A stretch of 64,000 nucleotides of DNA from Lachnospiraceae bacterium C6A11 (GTDB lineage Bacteria; Bacillota; Clostridia; Lachnospirales; Lachnospiraceae). The stretch lies in contig JNKY01000001.1 of NCBI GenBank assembly GCA_000702245.1, positions 62,001 to 126,000 on the forward strand, given 5' to 3'. The notes beneath the pieces are model-generated. The model was not told the DNA's origin, made no database searches, and was given only the letters and a program-made list of their open reading frames with translations. A program made the translations under genes and the position numbers. Within the stretch, counting starts at the first letter, position 1. The number at the start of each line of letters is the position of its first letter. Shown here one piece after another: positions 8,746-17,030 of this stretch.

Positions 8746-9633
8746 TTGGCAGAATATGTAATCAGTGGCTGTTCTTCGGCGGATCTGTCCAAGGAGTGGA
8801 TGGAGAAGAGGGAGATAGCATATATTGAGTTTCATTATGAGCTTGGCGGAAAGCAGTATATGGACGATTTTGGCGTGTCTGTGCCGCCGCATGAGCTTTA
8901 TCAGAGGATGCTGAACGGCGAGGATTCGAAGACCTCGCAGGTGGGCGTTGGCGAATACGCCGACCATTTCAGAAAAATACTGAGCAGCGGCAAGGATCTT
9001 ATCCATGTGACGCTGTCGACAGGTATTACCGGAACTTACAATTCGGCTGTGCTTGCAGCAAATGATCTGAAGGAGGAGTTCCCGGACAGAAAGATCTACG
9101 TGGTCGATTCGATGGCTGCTTCGTCAGGCTTCGGACTTCTGCTCGACAGGATGGCTGATCTCAGGGACAAGGGCATGAGCATCGAGATGCTTTACACCTG
9201 GACTGAGGAGCATAAGCTTGAGGCTGTTCATTGGTTCTTTTCGACGGACCTGACGTTCTACATCAAGGGCGGAAGAGTCAGCAAGACTGCCGGTGTTATC
9301 GGAAATGTGCTCAGTATCTGCCCGCTTCTGAATGTTGATTATCTCGGTCGCCTCATCGCGAGGGAGAAGATCAGGACGAAGAAGAAGGTTATCAGAAGGA
9401 TCGTTGATAAGATGAAGGAAGATGCCAACAACGGCACCGACTACAACGATACCTGCTTCATATCGCATTCCGATTGCCTCGAGGATGCACAGGCCGTGAA
9501 GAATCTTATCGAGACCGAGTTCCCGAAAATGCGCGGCAAGGTCGTTCTGTTCCCAATCGGTGCGACCATCGGATGCCACACAGGCCCGGGGACCGTTGCA
9601 TTGTTCTTCTGGGGCAAGAAGAGAGTGGATTAG
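8746..9633 (+). CDS. DegV family fatty-acid-binding protein
   Basis: DegV/FakB proteins bind a fatty acid and present it to a fatty-acid kinase in the cytoplasm. Family marks: an N-terminal G-C-S-S-A-D-L, T-S-Q-V-G, H-V-T-L-S-T-G-I-T-G-T-Y-N-S-A, V-V-D-S-M-A-A-S-S-G, Y-I-K-G-G-R-V-S-K and the closing G-A-T-I-G-C-H-T-G-P-G-T. The frame is open from GTG 8722, but TTG 8746 has GAGAGGTG about 5 nt upstream and gives 295 residues starting L-A-E-Y, in line with the family. It is followed after 33 bp by a surface-protein gene with its own strong ribosome site, so co-transcription is possible. Confidence 0.9.
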   Translation: MAEYVISGCSSADLSKEWMEKREIAYIEFHYELGGKQYMDDFGVSVPPHELYQRMLNGEDSKTSQVGVGEYADHFRKILSSGKDLIHVTLSTGITGTYNSAVLAANDLKEEFPDRKIYVVDSMAASSGFGLLLDRMADLRDKGMSIEMLYTWTEEHKLEAVHWFFSTDLTFYIKGGRVSKTAGVIGNVLSICPLLNVDYLGRLIAREKIRTKKKVIRRIVDKMKEDANNGTDYNDTCFISHSDCLEDAQAVKNLIETEFPKMRGKVVLFPIGATIGCHTGPGTVALFFWGKKRVD

Positions 9634-9666
9634 TTTTTTAAGTTTTAATAAGGAGGTACAAATAAT

Positions 9667-12189
9667 ATGATGAAAAGGAGAAAAAAGGGATTCCTGGCTT
9701 TGGTGCTGTGCTTTGCATTTGTATTCGGCTACGTTCCGGGCATGAAGAACCTGGTGTGGGCAGATAAAGGTGATGCTGAGGTTGAAGTGGTTCGTAAAGT
9801 TGAACTTACTTATACTCCAAGTAGTGGCACTGATGTTACGCTTTCATATCCATCATTAAAAGATGCATACAATGCAGCTGTAGAACTAATTAAAAATTCG
9901 ACTGATACTTCGGGAATAAAAGCTGAAACTCCACTTACTTTTACATTATATGATGACGCTGAAATCGCAGAAGATGAGGCATTTGTTTTTGATAACAGAG
10001 ATGTTAAATTCAACCTTAATAATAATAAGCTTGAAATAAACGGAAGTCTGACCGGGGTGACCGGTGTTGTTGTAGAGGGAGAAAAGGCGGGAACTCTTGA
10101 AATAAATGGTTCTATTGATGGAGGTTTACAGTCGTTTAACGATAGTATAATCAATATCAATAGTGGATCTGTCGGATATATTAGCGCAGACGCTGGTACA
10201 TTCAATATCAGTGGTGGTACAGTTAATGGTCTGCTTCTTGAAAATGACAATAAAACTGATGTTAATGTAACTATTTCAGGAGATGCAAAGATTAATAGCC
10301 CGAAGCCAGAAGAGGATGCGATTGATATTGAGTTCAGTAACGAAGAAGGAAGAGGTGGTATTCAGTTAACGCTGAAGGGCGGATATTATGCAACTGACCC
10401 ATGTGAGCTTTTGCCAGCCATGGAGGATCATTTTAAATTTGGCGAGTATTGTGATATAGAGTATTACGATAAACTCTCCGAGAAAGAGCAGGCAGAGTGG
10501 GCTAAGGTTGCTGATCCGGAGAAGTATCCATACAGAGTAGTGGACACCAGAGTAGGTGCTATCGTTTGCGTTGAATATATGGTTAAAGATGATTCAGAGT
10601 GGCAAGAGTTCTATTGTAAGTCGTTGACAGAGATGGCTGAAGTTATGGAAGCAGCATATGGTACTCTGGATGATGTCAAATCTTTAGATGATTATGGGTT
10701 CTTGGTATTTCTGTTAGATGATATTACTGTTGCTTCGGATGAAGAATACATCGTAAAGAATCTTAAAGATAATGTGACCATTGACCTTAATGGACATACG
10801 CTTACAGTTAACGGAAAACTTGTATTTAATAATGGAAATAAGGAGTTTTGGATAGACAGTACACCAAGCGAAGAACCGGGTAAACTGGTTGTCAACGGAA
10901 CGGTAAATAGTATTCTGTATCTTGGTAACGTACAGGATAAAATTGATATAACAGCCGGTGCGATTGAAGAAATAAATAACTTTGGTAGCATATTAACTGT
11001 AAATGGTGGAACTGTTGATATTATAAGAAATATTAGATTTGAAGATGATTTAAACAGTAATGCTTCCACAACAATAGCCGGTGGAATGATTGGCAGTGTC
11101 CTTAATATATATGGATCATTAGCTGTAAATGGTGGAACAATTAAGGAAATTGTATCATATGACAAAACCGATGTTAGTGCCGGAATAATAGAAGACTTAT
11201 TTACACCGGGTGGTAAAACTAATATTACAGGTGGAACTATTGATGACCTTATTGTTTATGATTCCGGCGTCACTACTGTTTCCGGAAACGCTATGATCTC
11301 TGAACTGTATTTTGGTATAACTGAAGGTGATGAAATAAACGATGAAGCTGCAGTAAGTACCAAAGGCGTAGAAGATACCAAAGAAGCTGATGTTAAGGCA
11401 GTAGAGGAAGAAGAGGATGATACATTCTTACTCACTCTTAAGGGTGGATTCTATGGCGAGGATGTTTCAGAGTATTTAGACGAAGAGGACCTGGAAGGTC
11501 ACTTCGAGATTGGCGAGGGACTAGATGTTCTGGATTATAACGATGAGGATACCTCAGAGGCAAATAAGAAGGAATGGACAGAGGCAGGAGCTGATCCGAA
11601 GACATACGGATATCATGTTACTAAGGTAGTTGAAAATGAAATAACTACCGACGATGACGATGATACCGATGATGACGAAGAGGATGACGCCGTTGATGAC
11701 AACAAGGATGACGTTGAAGATGATACAAATAACGGCAAGAAGGAAGGTAAGGTATTTACTGTAAGTGGACCTGATTCAATCACTCTTGGTGAGGGTGCAA
11801 CATATACAATAAAGTCTGATGGTGAACCAGAGGACAGCTACGAGCAGTACATAGGAACTGATGCGGATGGAAATCCTATTCCAAATACAGCGAAGAAGGG
11901 AAGTACAATCATAACTATCAGCGCAGATGAGCTTGCAAAGCTTGGTTCAGGAAAGCATACACTTACATTCAAGTTCAAGAACGGCAGCGTTTCAACTACA
12001 CTTATGATAAATGAACCTGCCAAGGACAGCGAAGTAACTCCTGCAACAGATGAGACAAAGACAAATGTTGATTCTACAGCTCAGACCGGCGATTCATTTG
12101 ATCCTGTACTTGTGACAGTTATCATGCTTATCGCCCTCGGCAGCCTCGCAGGACTTGCAATCTACAAGAAAAAAGAAGATAACAGATAG
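9667..12189 (+). CDS. Surface-anchored beta-helix-like protein with internal duplication
   Basis: 840 residues. A signal peptide (K-R-R-K-K-G-F-L-A-L-V-L-C-F-A-F-V) opens it; the tail is T-A-Q-T-G-D, a hydrophobic helix and K-K-K-E-D-N-R, a sortase-type anchor with a variant of LPxTG. The body holds two related halves (about residues 45-300 and 300-655), each with a D-L-N/N-L-N strand pattern, N-G-G-T-V-style turns suggestive of a right-handed beta-helix, and an L-T-L-K-G-G-(Y/F)-Y block. An Asp-rich linker (about 11641-11745) leads to a small domain before the anchor. AGGAGG precedes ATG 9667 by 10 nt. Codon use is more AT-rich than in its neighbours. It is probably a wall-attached adhesin or carbohydrate-binding protein; no catalytic motif was recognised. 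Confidence 0.8.
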   Translation: MMKRRKKGFLALVLCFAFVFGYVPGMKNLVWADKGDAEVEVVRKVELTYTPSSGTDVTLSYPSLKDAYNAAVELIKNSTDTSGIKAETPLTFTLYDDAEIAEDEAFVFDNRDVKFNLNNNKLEINGSLTGVTGVVVEGEKAGTLEINGSIDGGLQSFNDSIININSGSVGYISADAGTFNISGGTVNGLLLENDNKTDVNVTISGDAKINSPKPEEDAIDIEFSNEEGRGGIQLTLKGGYYATDPCELLPAMEDHFKFGEYCDIEYYDKLSEKEQAEWAKVADPEKYPYRVVDTRVGAIVCVEYMVKDDSEWQEFYCKSLTEMAEVMEAAYGTLDDVKSLDDYGFLVFLLDDITVASDEEYIVKNLKDNVTIDLNGHTLTVNGKLVFNNGNKEFWIDSTPSEEPGKLVVNGTVNSILYLGNVQDKIDITAGAIEEINNFGSILTVNGGTVDIIRNIRFEDDLNSNASTTIAGGMIGSVLNIYGSLAVNGGTIKEIVSYDKTDVSAGIIEDLFTPGGKTNITGGTIDDLIVYDSGVTTVSGNAMISELYFGITEGDEINDEAAVSTKGVEDTKEADVKAVEEEEDDTFLLTLKGGFYGEDVSEYLDEEDLEGHFEIGEGLDVLDYNDEDTSEANKKEWTEAGADPKTYGYHVTKVVENEITTDDDDDTDDDEEDDAVDDNKDDVEDDTNNGKKEGKVFTVSGPDSITLGEGATYTIKSDGEPEDSYEQYIGTDADGNPIPNTAKKGSTIITISADELAKLGSGKHTLTFKFKNGSVSTTLMINEPAKDSEVTPATDETKTNVDSTAQTGDSFDPVLVTVIMLIALGSLAGLAIYKKKEDNR

Positions 12190-12205
12190 TTATCAGACAT
12201 AATTA

Positions 12206-12245
12206 AAAGAGGTATGAACCGTATTTGGCTCATACCTCTTTTTTG
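12206..12245. terminator. Bidirectional terminator between convergent genes
   Basis: A 12-bp stem (12206-12217 with 12230-12241) with T-runs on both strands ends the surface-protein gene on plus and the AICAR transformylase gene on minus. Confidence 0.85.
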
Positions 12246-12264
12246 TTGTAAAAATCTTGATAAA

Positions 12265-13440
12265 TTAGTGATGGAACAGGCGGATTCCTGTGAAGGCCAT
12301 CGCGATACCGTATTTGTTGCAAGTCTCGATAACGTTGTCATCACGGATCGAACCGCCCGGCTGAGCGATGTATTTTACGCCGCTTCTCTTAGCGCGCTCG
12401 ATGTTGTCGCCGAATGGGAAGAATGCGTCAGAACCGAGGGCAACGCCGTCCATGTTCTTAAGCCATTCCTTTCTTTCCTCTCTTGTAAATACAGAAGGCT
12501 TAACTGTGAAGAACTGCTCCCAGATGCCGTCTGCAAGAACGTCCTCATAGTCGTCGCTGATGTAAACGTCGATTGTGTTATCTCTGTCGGCGCGCTTGAT
12601 GCTGTCCTTGAAAGGAAGTGAGAGCACCTTTGGTGACTGGCGAAGGAACCACTTGTCAGCCTTGTCGCCTGCGAGACGTGTGCAGTGAATACGTGACTGC
12701 TGGCCGGCGCCGATGCCGATTGCCTGGCCGCCCTTAACGTAGCAAACTGAGTTTGACTGTGTGTATTTGAGAGTGATCATTGCGATAGCGAGGTCGATGC
12801 GTGCTGACTCAGGAATGTCCTTTGCGTCTGTAACGACATTTGCGAAAAGCTCGTCGTTGATAACAAGCTCATTTCTGCCCTGCTCGAAGGTTACGCCGTA
12901 AACGTCCTTAGTCTCGATAGGTGCAGGAACGTAGTCAGGATCGATCTGGATAACGCAATAGTTGCCGTTCTTCTTAGACTTCAGGATCTCAAGCGCGTCG
13001 TCATCGTAGCCCGGAGCAACGATACCGTCAGAAACCTCTCTCTTAATGAGGCGTGCTGTTGCAGCGTCGCAGGTGTCTGAAAGTGAGATGAAATCGCCGA
13101 AGGAAGACATTCTGTCGGCGCCTCTTGCTCTTGCGTATGCGCTTGCAAGTGGTGTGAGCTCGCCCATATCCTCAACCCAGTAGATCTTCTTCTCGATATC
13201 TGTGAGCGGAAGGCCGACTGCCGCGCCTGCCGGTGAAACGTGCTTGAATGATGTAGCTGCAGGGAGGCCTGTTGCCTTCTTCAGTTCCTTAACGAGCTGG
13301 TAGCCGTTGAATGCATCAAGAAGGTTGATGTAGCCCGGTCTGCCGGAAAGTACTGTGAACGGAAGCTCGCCGTCCTTCATAAATACTCTTGATGGCTTCT
13401 GATTTGGGTTGCAGCCGTATTTTAATTCTAATTCTCTCAT
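12265..13440 (-). CDS. Stand-alone AICAR transformylase (PurH C-terminal type)
   Basis: Formylates AICAR with 10-formyl-THF, the ninth step of purine synthesis. The 391 residues correspond to the transformylase half of PurH only: K-Y-G-C-N-P-N-Q-K-P, S-F-K-H-V-S-P-A-G-A-A-V-G, K-Y-T-Q-S-N-S-V-C-Y, G-I-G-A-G-Q-Q-S-R-I-H-C-T and D-A-F-F-P-F-x-D. The N-terminal IMP-cyclohydrolase (MGS-like) half is absent. The catalytic K-H pair (in F-K-H) is present. The frame is open to 13467, but ATG 13440 follows AAGGAAA and starts M-R-E-L-E-L-K-Y. The gene lies 131 bp downstream of a PurO-type cyclohydrolase on the same strand, which supplies the missing activity. Confidence 0.92.
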   Translation of the reverse strand: MRELELKYGCNPNQKPSRVFMKDGELPFTVLSGRPGYINLLDAFNGYQLVKELKKATGLPAATSFKHVSPAGAAVGLPLTDIEKKIYWVEDMGELTPLASAYARARGADRMSSFGDFISLSDTCDAATARLIKREVSDGIVAPGYDDDALEILKSKKNGNYCVIQIDPDYVPAPIETKDVYGVTFEQGRNELVINDELFANVVTDAKDIPESARIDLAIAMITLKYTQSNSVCYVKGGQAIGIGAGQQSRIHCTRLAGDKADKWFLRQSPKVLSLPFKDSIKRADRDNTIDVYISDDYEDVLADGIWEQFFTVKPSVFTREERKEWLKNMDGVALGSDAFFPFGDNIERAKRSGVKYIAQPGGSIRDDNVIETCNKYGIAMAFTGIRLFHH

Positions 13441-13571
13441 GTGGATTTCCTTTCGTTTTCTATTCATGATGGATCATGATGCGTTATGGAAGACATGTTA
13501 TATTGAACAATTATTATGTCATAGTCGTTATTGATGCTTCCATTATTTATGATCAGGTTGATTCCGTTTAA

Positions 13572-14285
13572 TTACTGGTTCTTGTTAACGATCTTTGTCT
13601 CGTATTTTCCTGTCTCAACATCGATGAATCTTGTGAAGAGGGAAACCTTGTTCTCCTCGTTCAGGCTGTTCCAAACGATATTTGTGAACTCGTCAAGGTC
13701 ATTTGTAGGGATCGTAACTCTGGTTGGCTCGCCTTCGTAGCTTGGAAGTGGATTGCCGTCGCCCATATATGTGTGGATGAAATGTCCCTCAGCTGCCTTC
13801 GGATTGTCATATGAGAAGGTAAAGCGCAGGCACTGGTCAGGATCGCCGTTGTCTGACTTGAGGATTGACATCTCGTAGGTATAGCCTGCCTCGGTGTGAA
13901 CGATGCCGGAGATACGAGGTGTAAAGTTCGGAGCGTCCGGCTCAAACTCGCGGCCTCTGAGTGACTCCTCGAAGGTGTCGCCCTGCTCCATATTTTCGTA
14001 TATTGTATCTGTCTGGTCGCCGTTTGTAACGATGGTGTCGGTGCCGAGAACTCTTACAGGTGCGTAGATGATAAGGCTTGGATCCTCAAGCTTTGAAGGG
14101 TCAAATGCCTCAGTTCTGATGCCCTCGCCCTCAGTAACAAATACTCTGTTACGGCTGTTCTGCGAACGTCCCATGATGAAATAAGCGATAGCAGCTTTCT
14201 TGCCGTCAGGTGTTCTGCCGATGACGATGCCTCTGCCCGGATAGCTTGTGCTTCCGATCTCTGCGGATAATACTTTGATGGTCAT
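13572..14285 (-). CDS. IMP cyclohydrolase, PurO-like
   Basis: 237 residues. The opening block G-S-T-S-Y-P-G-R-G-I-V-I-G, A-I-A-Y-F-I-M-G-R-S-x-N-S-R-N-R and later I-I-Y-A-P match the IMP_cyclohyd (PurO-like) family, which closes FAICAR to IMP. This enzyme type was first known from archaea and is unrelated to the cyclohydrolase half of PurH. AGGAG stands 9 nt before ATG 14285. The next gene on the strand is the stand-alone AICAR transformylase, so the two final purine steps are encoded side by side. A good promoter lies about 105 bp upstream. Confidence 0.88.
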   Translation of the reverse strand: MTIKVLSAEIGSTSYPGRGIVIGRTPDGKKAAIAYFIMGRSQNSRNRVFVTEGEGIRTEAFDPSKLEDPSLIIYAPVRVLGTDTIVTNGDQTDTIYENMEQGDTFEESLRGREFEPDAPNFTPRISGIVHTEAGYTYEMSILKSDNGDPDQCLRFTFSYDNPKAAEGHFIHTYMGDGNPLPSYEGEPTRVTIPTNDLDEFTNIVWNSLNEENKVSLFTRFIDVETGKYETKIVNKNQ

Positions 14286-14388
14286 ATTGATGTATCTCCT
14301 TTAATGAAATTGTTTGCGTTGATCAGTAACTCGTCATAACGCGCCGCGGCCTGTTGATATGGCGCAGCCCGTCATAACTGACACAACT

Positions 14389-14416
14389 ATTATAACAGAG
14401 AAAGCCAAATCTTCAA
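14389..14416 (-). promoter_or_regulatory. Promoter for the IMP cyclohydrolase-AICARFT pair
   Basis: On the minus strand TTGAAG (14416-14411) and TATAAT (14394-14389) are 16 bp apart. The leader (about 95 nt) contains a direct repeat of CGTCATAAC but no recognised riboswitch. Confidence 0.6.
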
Positions 14417-14509
14417 GAGAGCAATTTAATGGGTTTTTAATTTGAATATTTGTTGATTATTGATAAAATATAGCTGTGGAGAGTTGTTAGGCGGAGTATA
14501 GCTACGAGG

Positions 14510-14632
14510 AATTGTAGAAGAAAATCGAGAGTGTAAAGAATCGTAAAAGAAAAACGAAATCGTAGAGAATCGTAAAAGAAAATCGAAATCGTAGAGAATC
14601 GTAAAAGAAAATCGAAATCGTAGAGAATCGTT
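14510..14632. repeat. 29-bp tandem repeat upstream of the SGNH lipoprotein gene
   Basis: Four copies of a 29-bp unit (14510, 14539, 14568, 14597) plus a partial fifth. The last two full copies are identical, the second differs at one base and the first is degenerate. The array ends directly in the ribosome site (GAGG 14634-14637) of the next gene. The unit is rich in AATCG and GTAAAAG. Confidence 0.9.
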
Positions 14633-14640
14633 AGAGGATA

Positions 14641-16803
14641 ATGCTGGGTATGCAAAAAAAGAGAAGAATATGTCTGCTGGTCTTTCTGCTGACGCTGGGG
14701 CTTGTGACGGCTTGTTCCAAGGGCGGAAAGAAAAGCAGTAAGGATGAGACAAATACAAATGAAGTAAGCAGCGAGGAGCTGACGACCACAGAGGAACCGA
14801 GCGATCGTATCATCGTGACTCTTGGTGATTCTTATGCGGCCGGCGAAGGGATCGAACCTTTTTATGGTCAGCTGTCGAAGGATCTTGCGGAGACGGACGA
14901 TTATTTTGGTAAATTTTCCGGAATGTTTAGCGCGTACGAGACGAGTCCGGACAGCGAGAAGGTCCAAAACGAGGACTGGCTTGCTCACAGGTCCCAGTAC
15001 GCATGGTCGGGTATGCTGACTCTTCCCGGCGTGGAAGGAAATATGGCCGAGAACCGCGGAACGCACTGGTATTTTAAAGCAGTATCCGGAGCGGTCACGC
15101 ATAATATTATCGGCTATGATGTGGACGAGAAGGGCAATAAAAACTACGACAAATACATTGACCACATACTCGACGAGGAGAAGGACTGCAAGCAGCTCAA
15201 GGAGGCAAATCGCAATGGCGAGAAGAACACGGTAAACCTGGAGCCGCAGATCAAGGTATTTGACGAGCTGGCGGCCGAAGGGAAGAAGGCGGACTATGTC
15301 ATTATTTCTATCGGCGGAAATGATGTGGGCTTCGGTGCTGTGGTTGCTCAGGTTATGGTCGGAAGCTGGTATTTCGACACAGGTAATCTGGAGGAAATGG
15401 TCGATAACGCGAAGAAGCTCGTCGGAGAAGGTGGCGTGGTCAGAGAGGACCTGAAGAGGACCTATAGGGAGGTTGCTGAGGCGGCAGGGCCGCAGGCGAC
15501 GTTGATTGTCGTGGGCTATCCGGAGCTTTATGATAGATACGGCAAGGGTACATTTGTGGCAAAGGATGAGGCGTGGATCGTCGACGATGCCGTACTCATC
15601 TTTAATAAGGAAATAGAGAGCATCGTCAAGGAGTGCCGCGCAGAGGGTATAAATATCGAATATGTTTCGGTGGTGGAACCCTTTGGAACGATCGATGCAG
15701 AGGGAAATATAATCGATCCGCAGCACCAGGCTTATTCGGACGACGAGTATATACAAAGCATTACGATTGGCGCGAAGGATGAAGACCTGCAGTCAAATGA
15801 TGTGTTCAGCAGTTATTCGATGCACCCGAATCTCAGTGGCGCGCTTGCTTATGCGGTGTGTGTGCAGAAGAAGATAGATGAGCTGGAGGCGGCGAAGGGC
15901 AGGCTTGGCGACGGCCTTGATCCAAAATACAAAGCTGCTTATCTTGCGGTTCTGGAGCATAACAAGGAGGCAATCGAGGCCTACAGCAGGCAGTTTAAGG
16001 ACGGCTCGGCTTCACAGTCGACTGCGTCGGACGGGAATACCTCGAAGCCGGTAGCTCTGCAGGACATATGCGGCGACGGTACGCCGGAACTGATCTTTGT
16101 TACGGCTGATACACATAGCTCAATAGATACGCATGGTCAGACGGATGCAGAAGGAGTATCCGGGAATTCGGATATGCAGGGTTCTGCAGGATTGAGTGGT
16201 ACAGAAGGATCGTCGGCTGTACTACATATATTTACATATAAAGATGGCGGTGCGGTTGAGATATATAGCTGCGATGTCGATTCTGCTGTGGAGGGAACCG
16301 GTTCGGACAAGACCGATGGCGCTCCGGGTTACCTGTTATTCAGTACTAAGTTTACCAGGGAGTTGTATCTGTTCTGTGGAAGTACTGATCCTTTAGGAAA
16401 GGCTTCATATAAAAAGCTTTCTCTTGAAGATGATAAATTGGTAGCAAAGCCGGTTATCTCTTACGAGACGATTGAGGAGAAATCTGAAGACACAGGAGAC
16501 ATAAATGATTCGGAGGATAAAGGTGAATCAGGAGAGTCCGGGGAAAAAGAAGGTTCAGATAAATCAGAACAACCCGGCGAAATAGGAAAGAAAAAAGACA
16601 AGGTAACTACGAATTACAAGTACAAGGACAGTGATATTTCCAAGAAGGAATACGAAAAGGTTGAGAAGAAGCTGCTCTTTGCGGCCAAAGATATCGTGCT
16701 TAGCGACGATGAGTATTCGGAATACATGACCAAGGGCGACAGTTTTGATCCGTCCGGCAATGTTTCGATGACCTACGATGAGGCTGTCCGGAAACTGAAA
16801 TGA
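14641..16803 (+). CDS. SGNH/GDSL-hydrolase lipoprotein
   Basis: 720 residues with a lipoprotein signal: charged start, hydrophobic core and lipobox V-T-A-C (Cys 25), so it should be tethered outside the membrane. An SGNH hydrolase domain follows: G-D-S-Y (Ser 64), G-G-N-D (near 225) and H-P-N (His 395). The Asp usually three residues before that His is a Tyr. It is likely an esterase or lipase acting on lipids or acylated sugars. Residues from about 470 on form a second region with D-I-C-G-D-G-T-P-E-L and a long acidic, Ser/Gly-rich linker (16470-16580) before a short C-terminal domain. The ribosome site sits very close to ATG 14641; ATG 14650 is an alternative start. Confidence 0.85.
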   Translation: MLGMQKKRRICLLVFLLTLGLVTACSKGGKKSSKDETNTNEVSSEELTTTEEPSDRIIVTLGDSYAAGEGIEPFYGQLSKDLAETDDYFGKFSGMFSAYETSPDSEKVQNEDWLAHRSQYAWSGMLTLPGVEGNMAENRGTHWYFKAVSGAVTHNIIGYDVDEKGNKNYDKYIDHILDEEKDCKQLKEANRNGEKNTVNLEPQIKVFDELAAEGKKADYVIISIGGNDVGFGAVVAQVMVGSWYFDTGNLEEMVDNAKKLVGEGGVVREDLKRTYREVAEAAGPQATLIVVGYPELYDRYGKGTFVAKDEAWIVDDAVLIFNKEIESIVKECRAEGINIEYVSVVEPFGTIDAEGNIIDPQHQAYSDDEYIQSITIGAKDEDLQSNDVFSSYSMHPNLSGALAYAVCVQKKIDELEAAKGRLGDGLDPKYKAAYLAVLEHNKEAIEAYSRQFKDGSASQSTASDGNTSKPVALQDICGDGTPELIFVTADTHSSIDTHGQTDAEGVSGNSDMQGSAGLSGTEGSSAVLHIFTYKDGGAVEIYSCDVDSAVEGTGSDKTDGAPGYLLFSTKFTRELYLFCGSTDPLGKASYKKLSLEDDKLVAKPVISYETIEEKSEDTGDINDSEDKGESGESGEKEGSDKSEQPGEIGKKKDKVTTNYKYKDSDISKKEYEKVEKKLLFAAKDIVLSDDEYSEYMTKGDSFDPSGNVSMTYDEAVRKLK

Positions 16804-16886
16804 TAAATAATTACATAAAAGAATGACAAAACAGAAGAAGTTTAAAGGTAAAATAAACTCTTAAAATAGTCTGTTTTGCTTGCGTC

Positions 16887-16932
16887 ACCCCTGCTTATAT
16901 TGTATCATGTAAGCAGGGGTATTTTGTTTTTT
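16887..16932 (+). terminator. Rho-independent terminator
   Basis: An 11-bp GC-rich stem (16887-16897 with 16910-16920) is followed by ATTTTGTTTTTT. Confidence 0.9.
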
Positions 16933-17030
16933 GGCGGGCTGACAGAGGCTGCTTTCCTGTTGTCTGCCTATTTAACCAAATCTGGTAAAAGAGAAGCTTT
17001 ACAAACTCTTGCCGAGAGGAGGGGTTATGT

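Noticed and set aside
14510-14632. CRISPR array
   Set aside because: No spacers; plain tandem repeat ending at a ribosome site.
14437-15756. A long minus-strand frame over the 29-bp repeats and the SGNH gene
   Set aside because: The repeat part is open in several frames by chance and the rest is antisense to the hydrolase domain.
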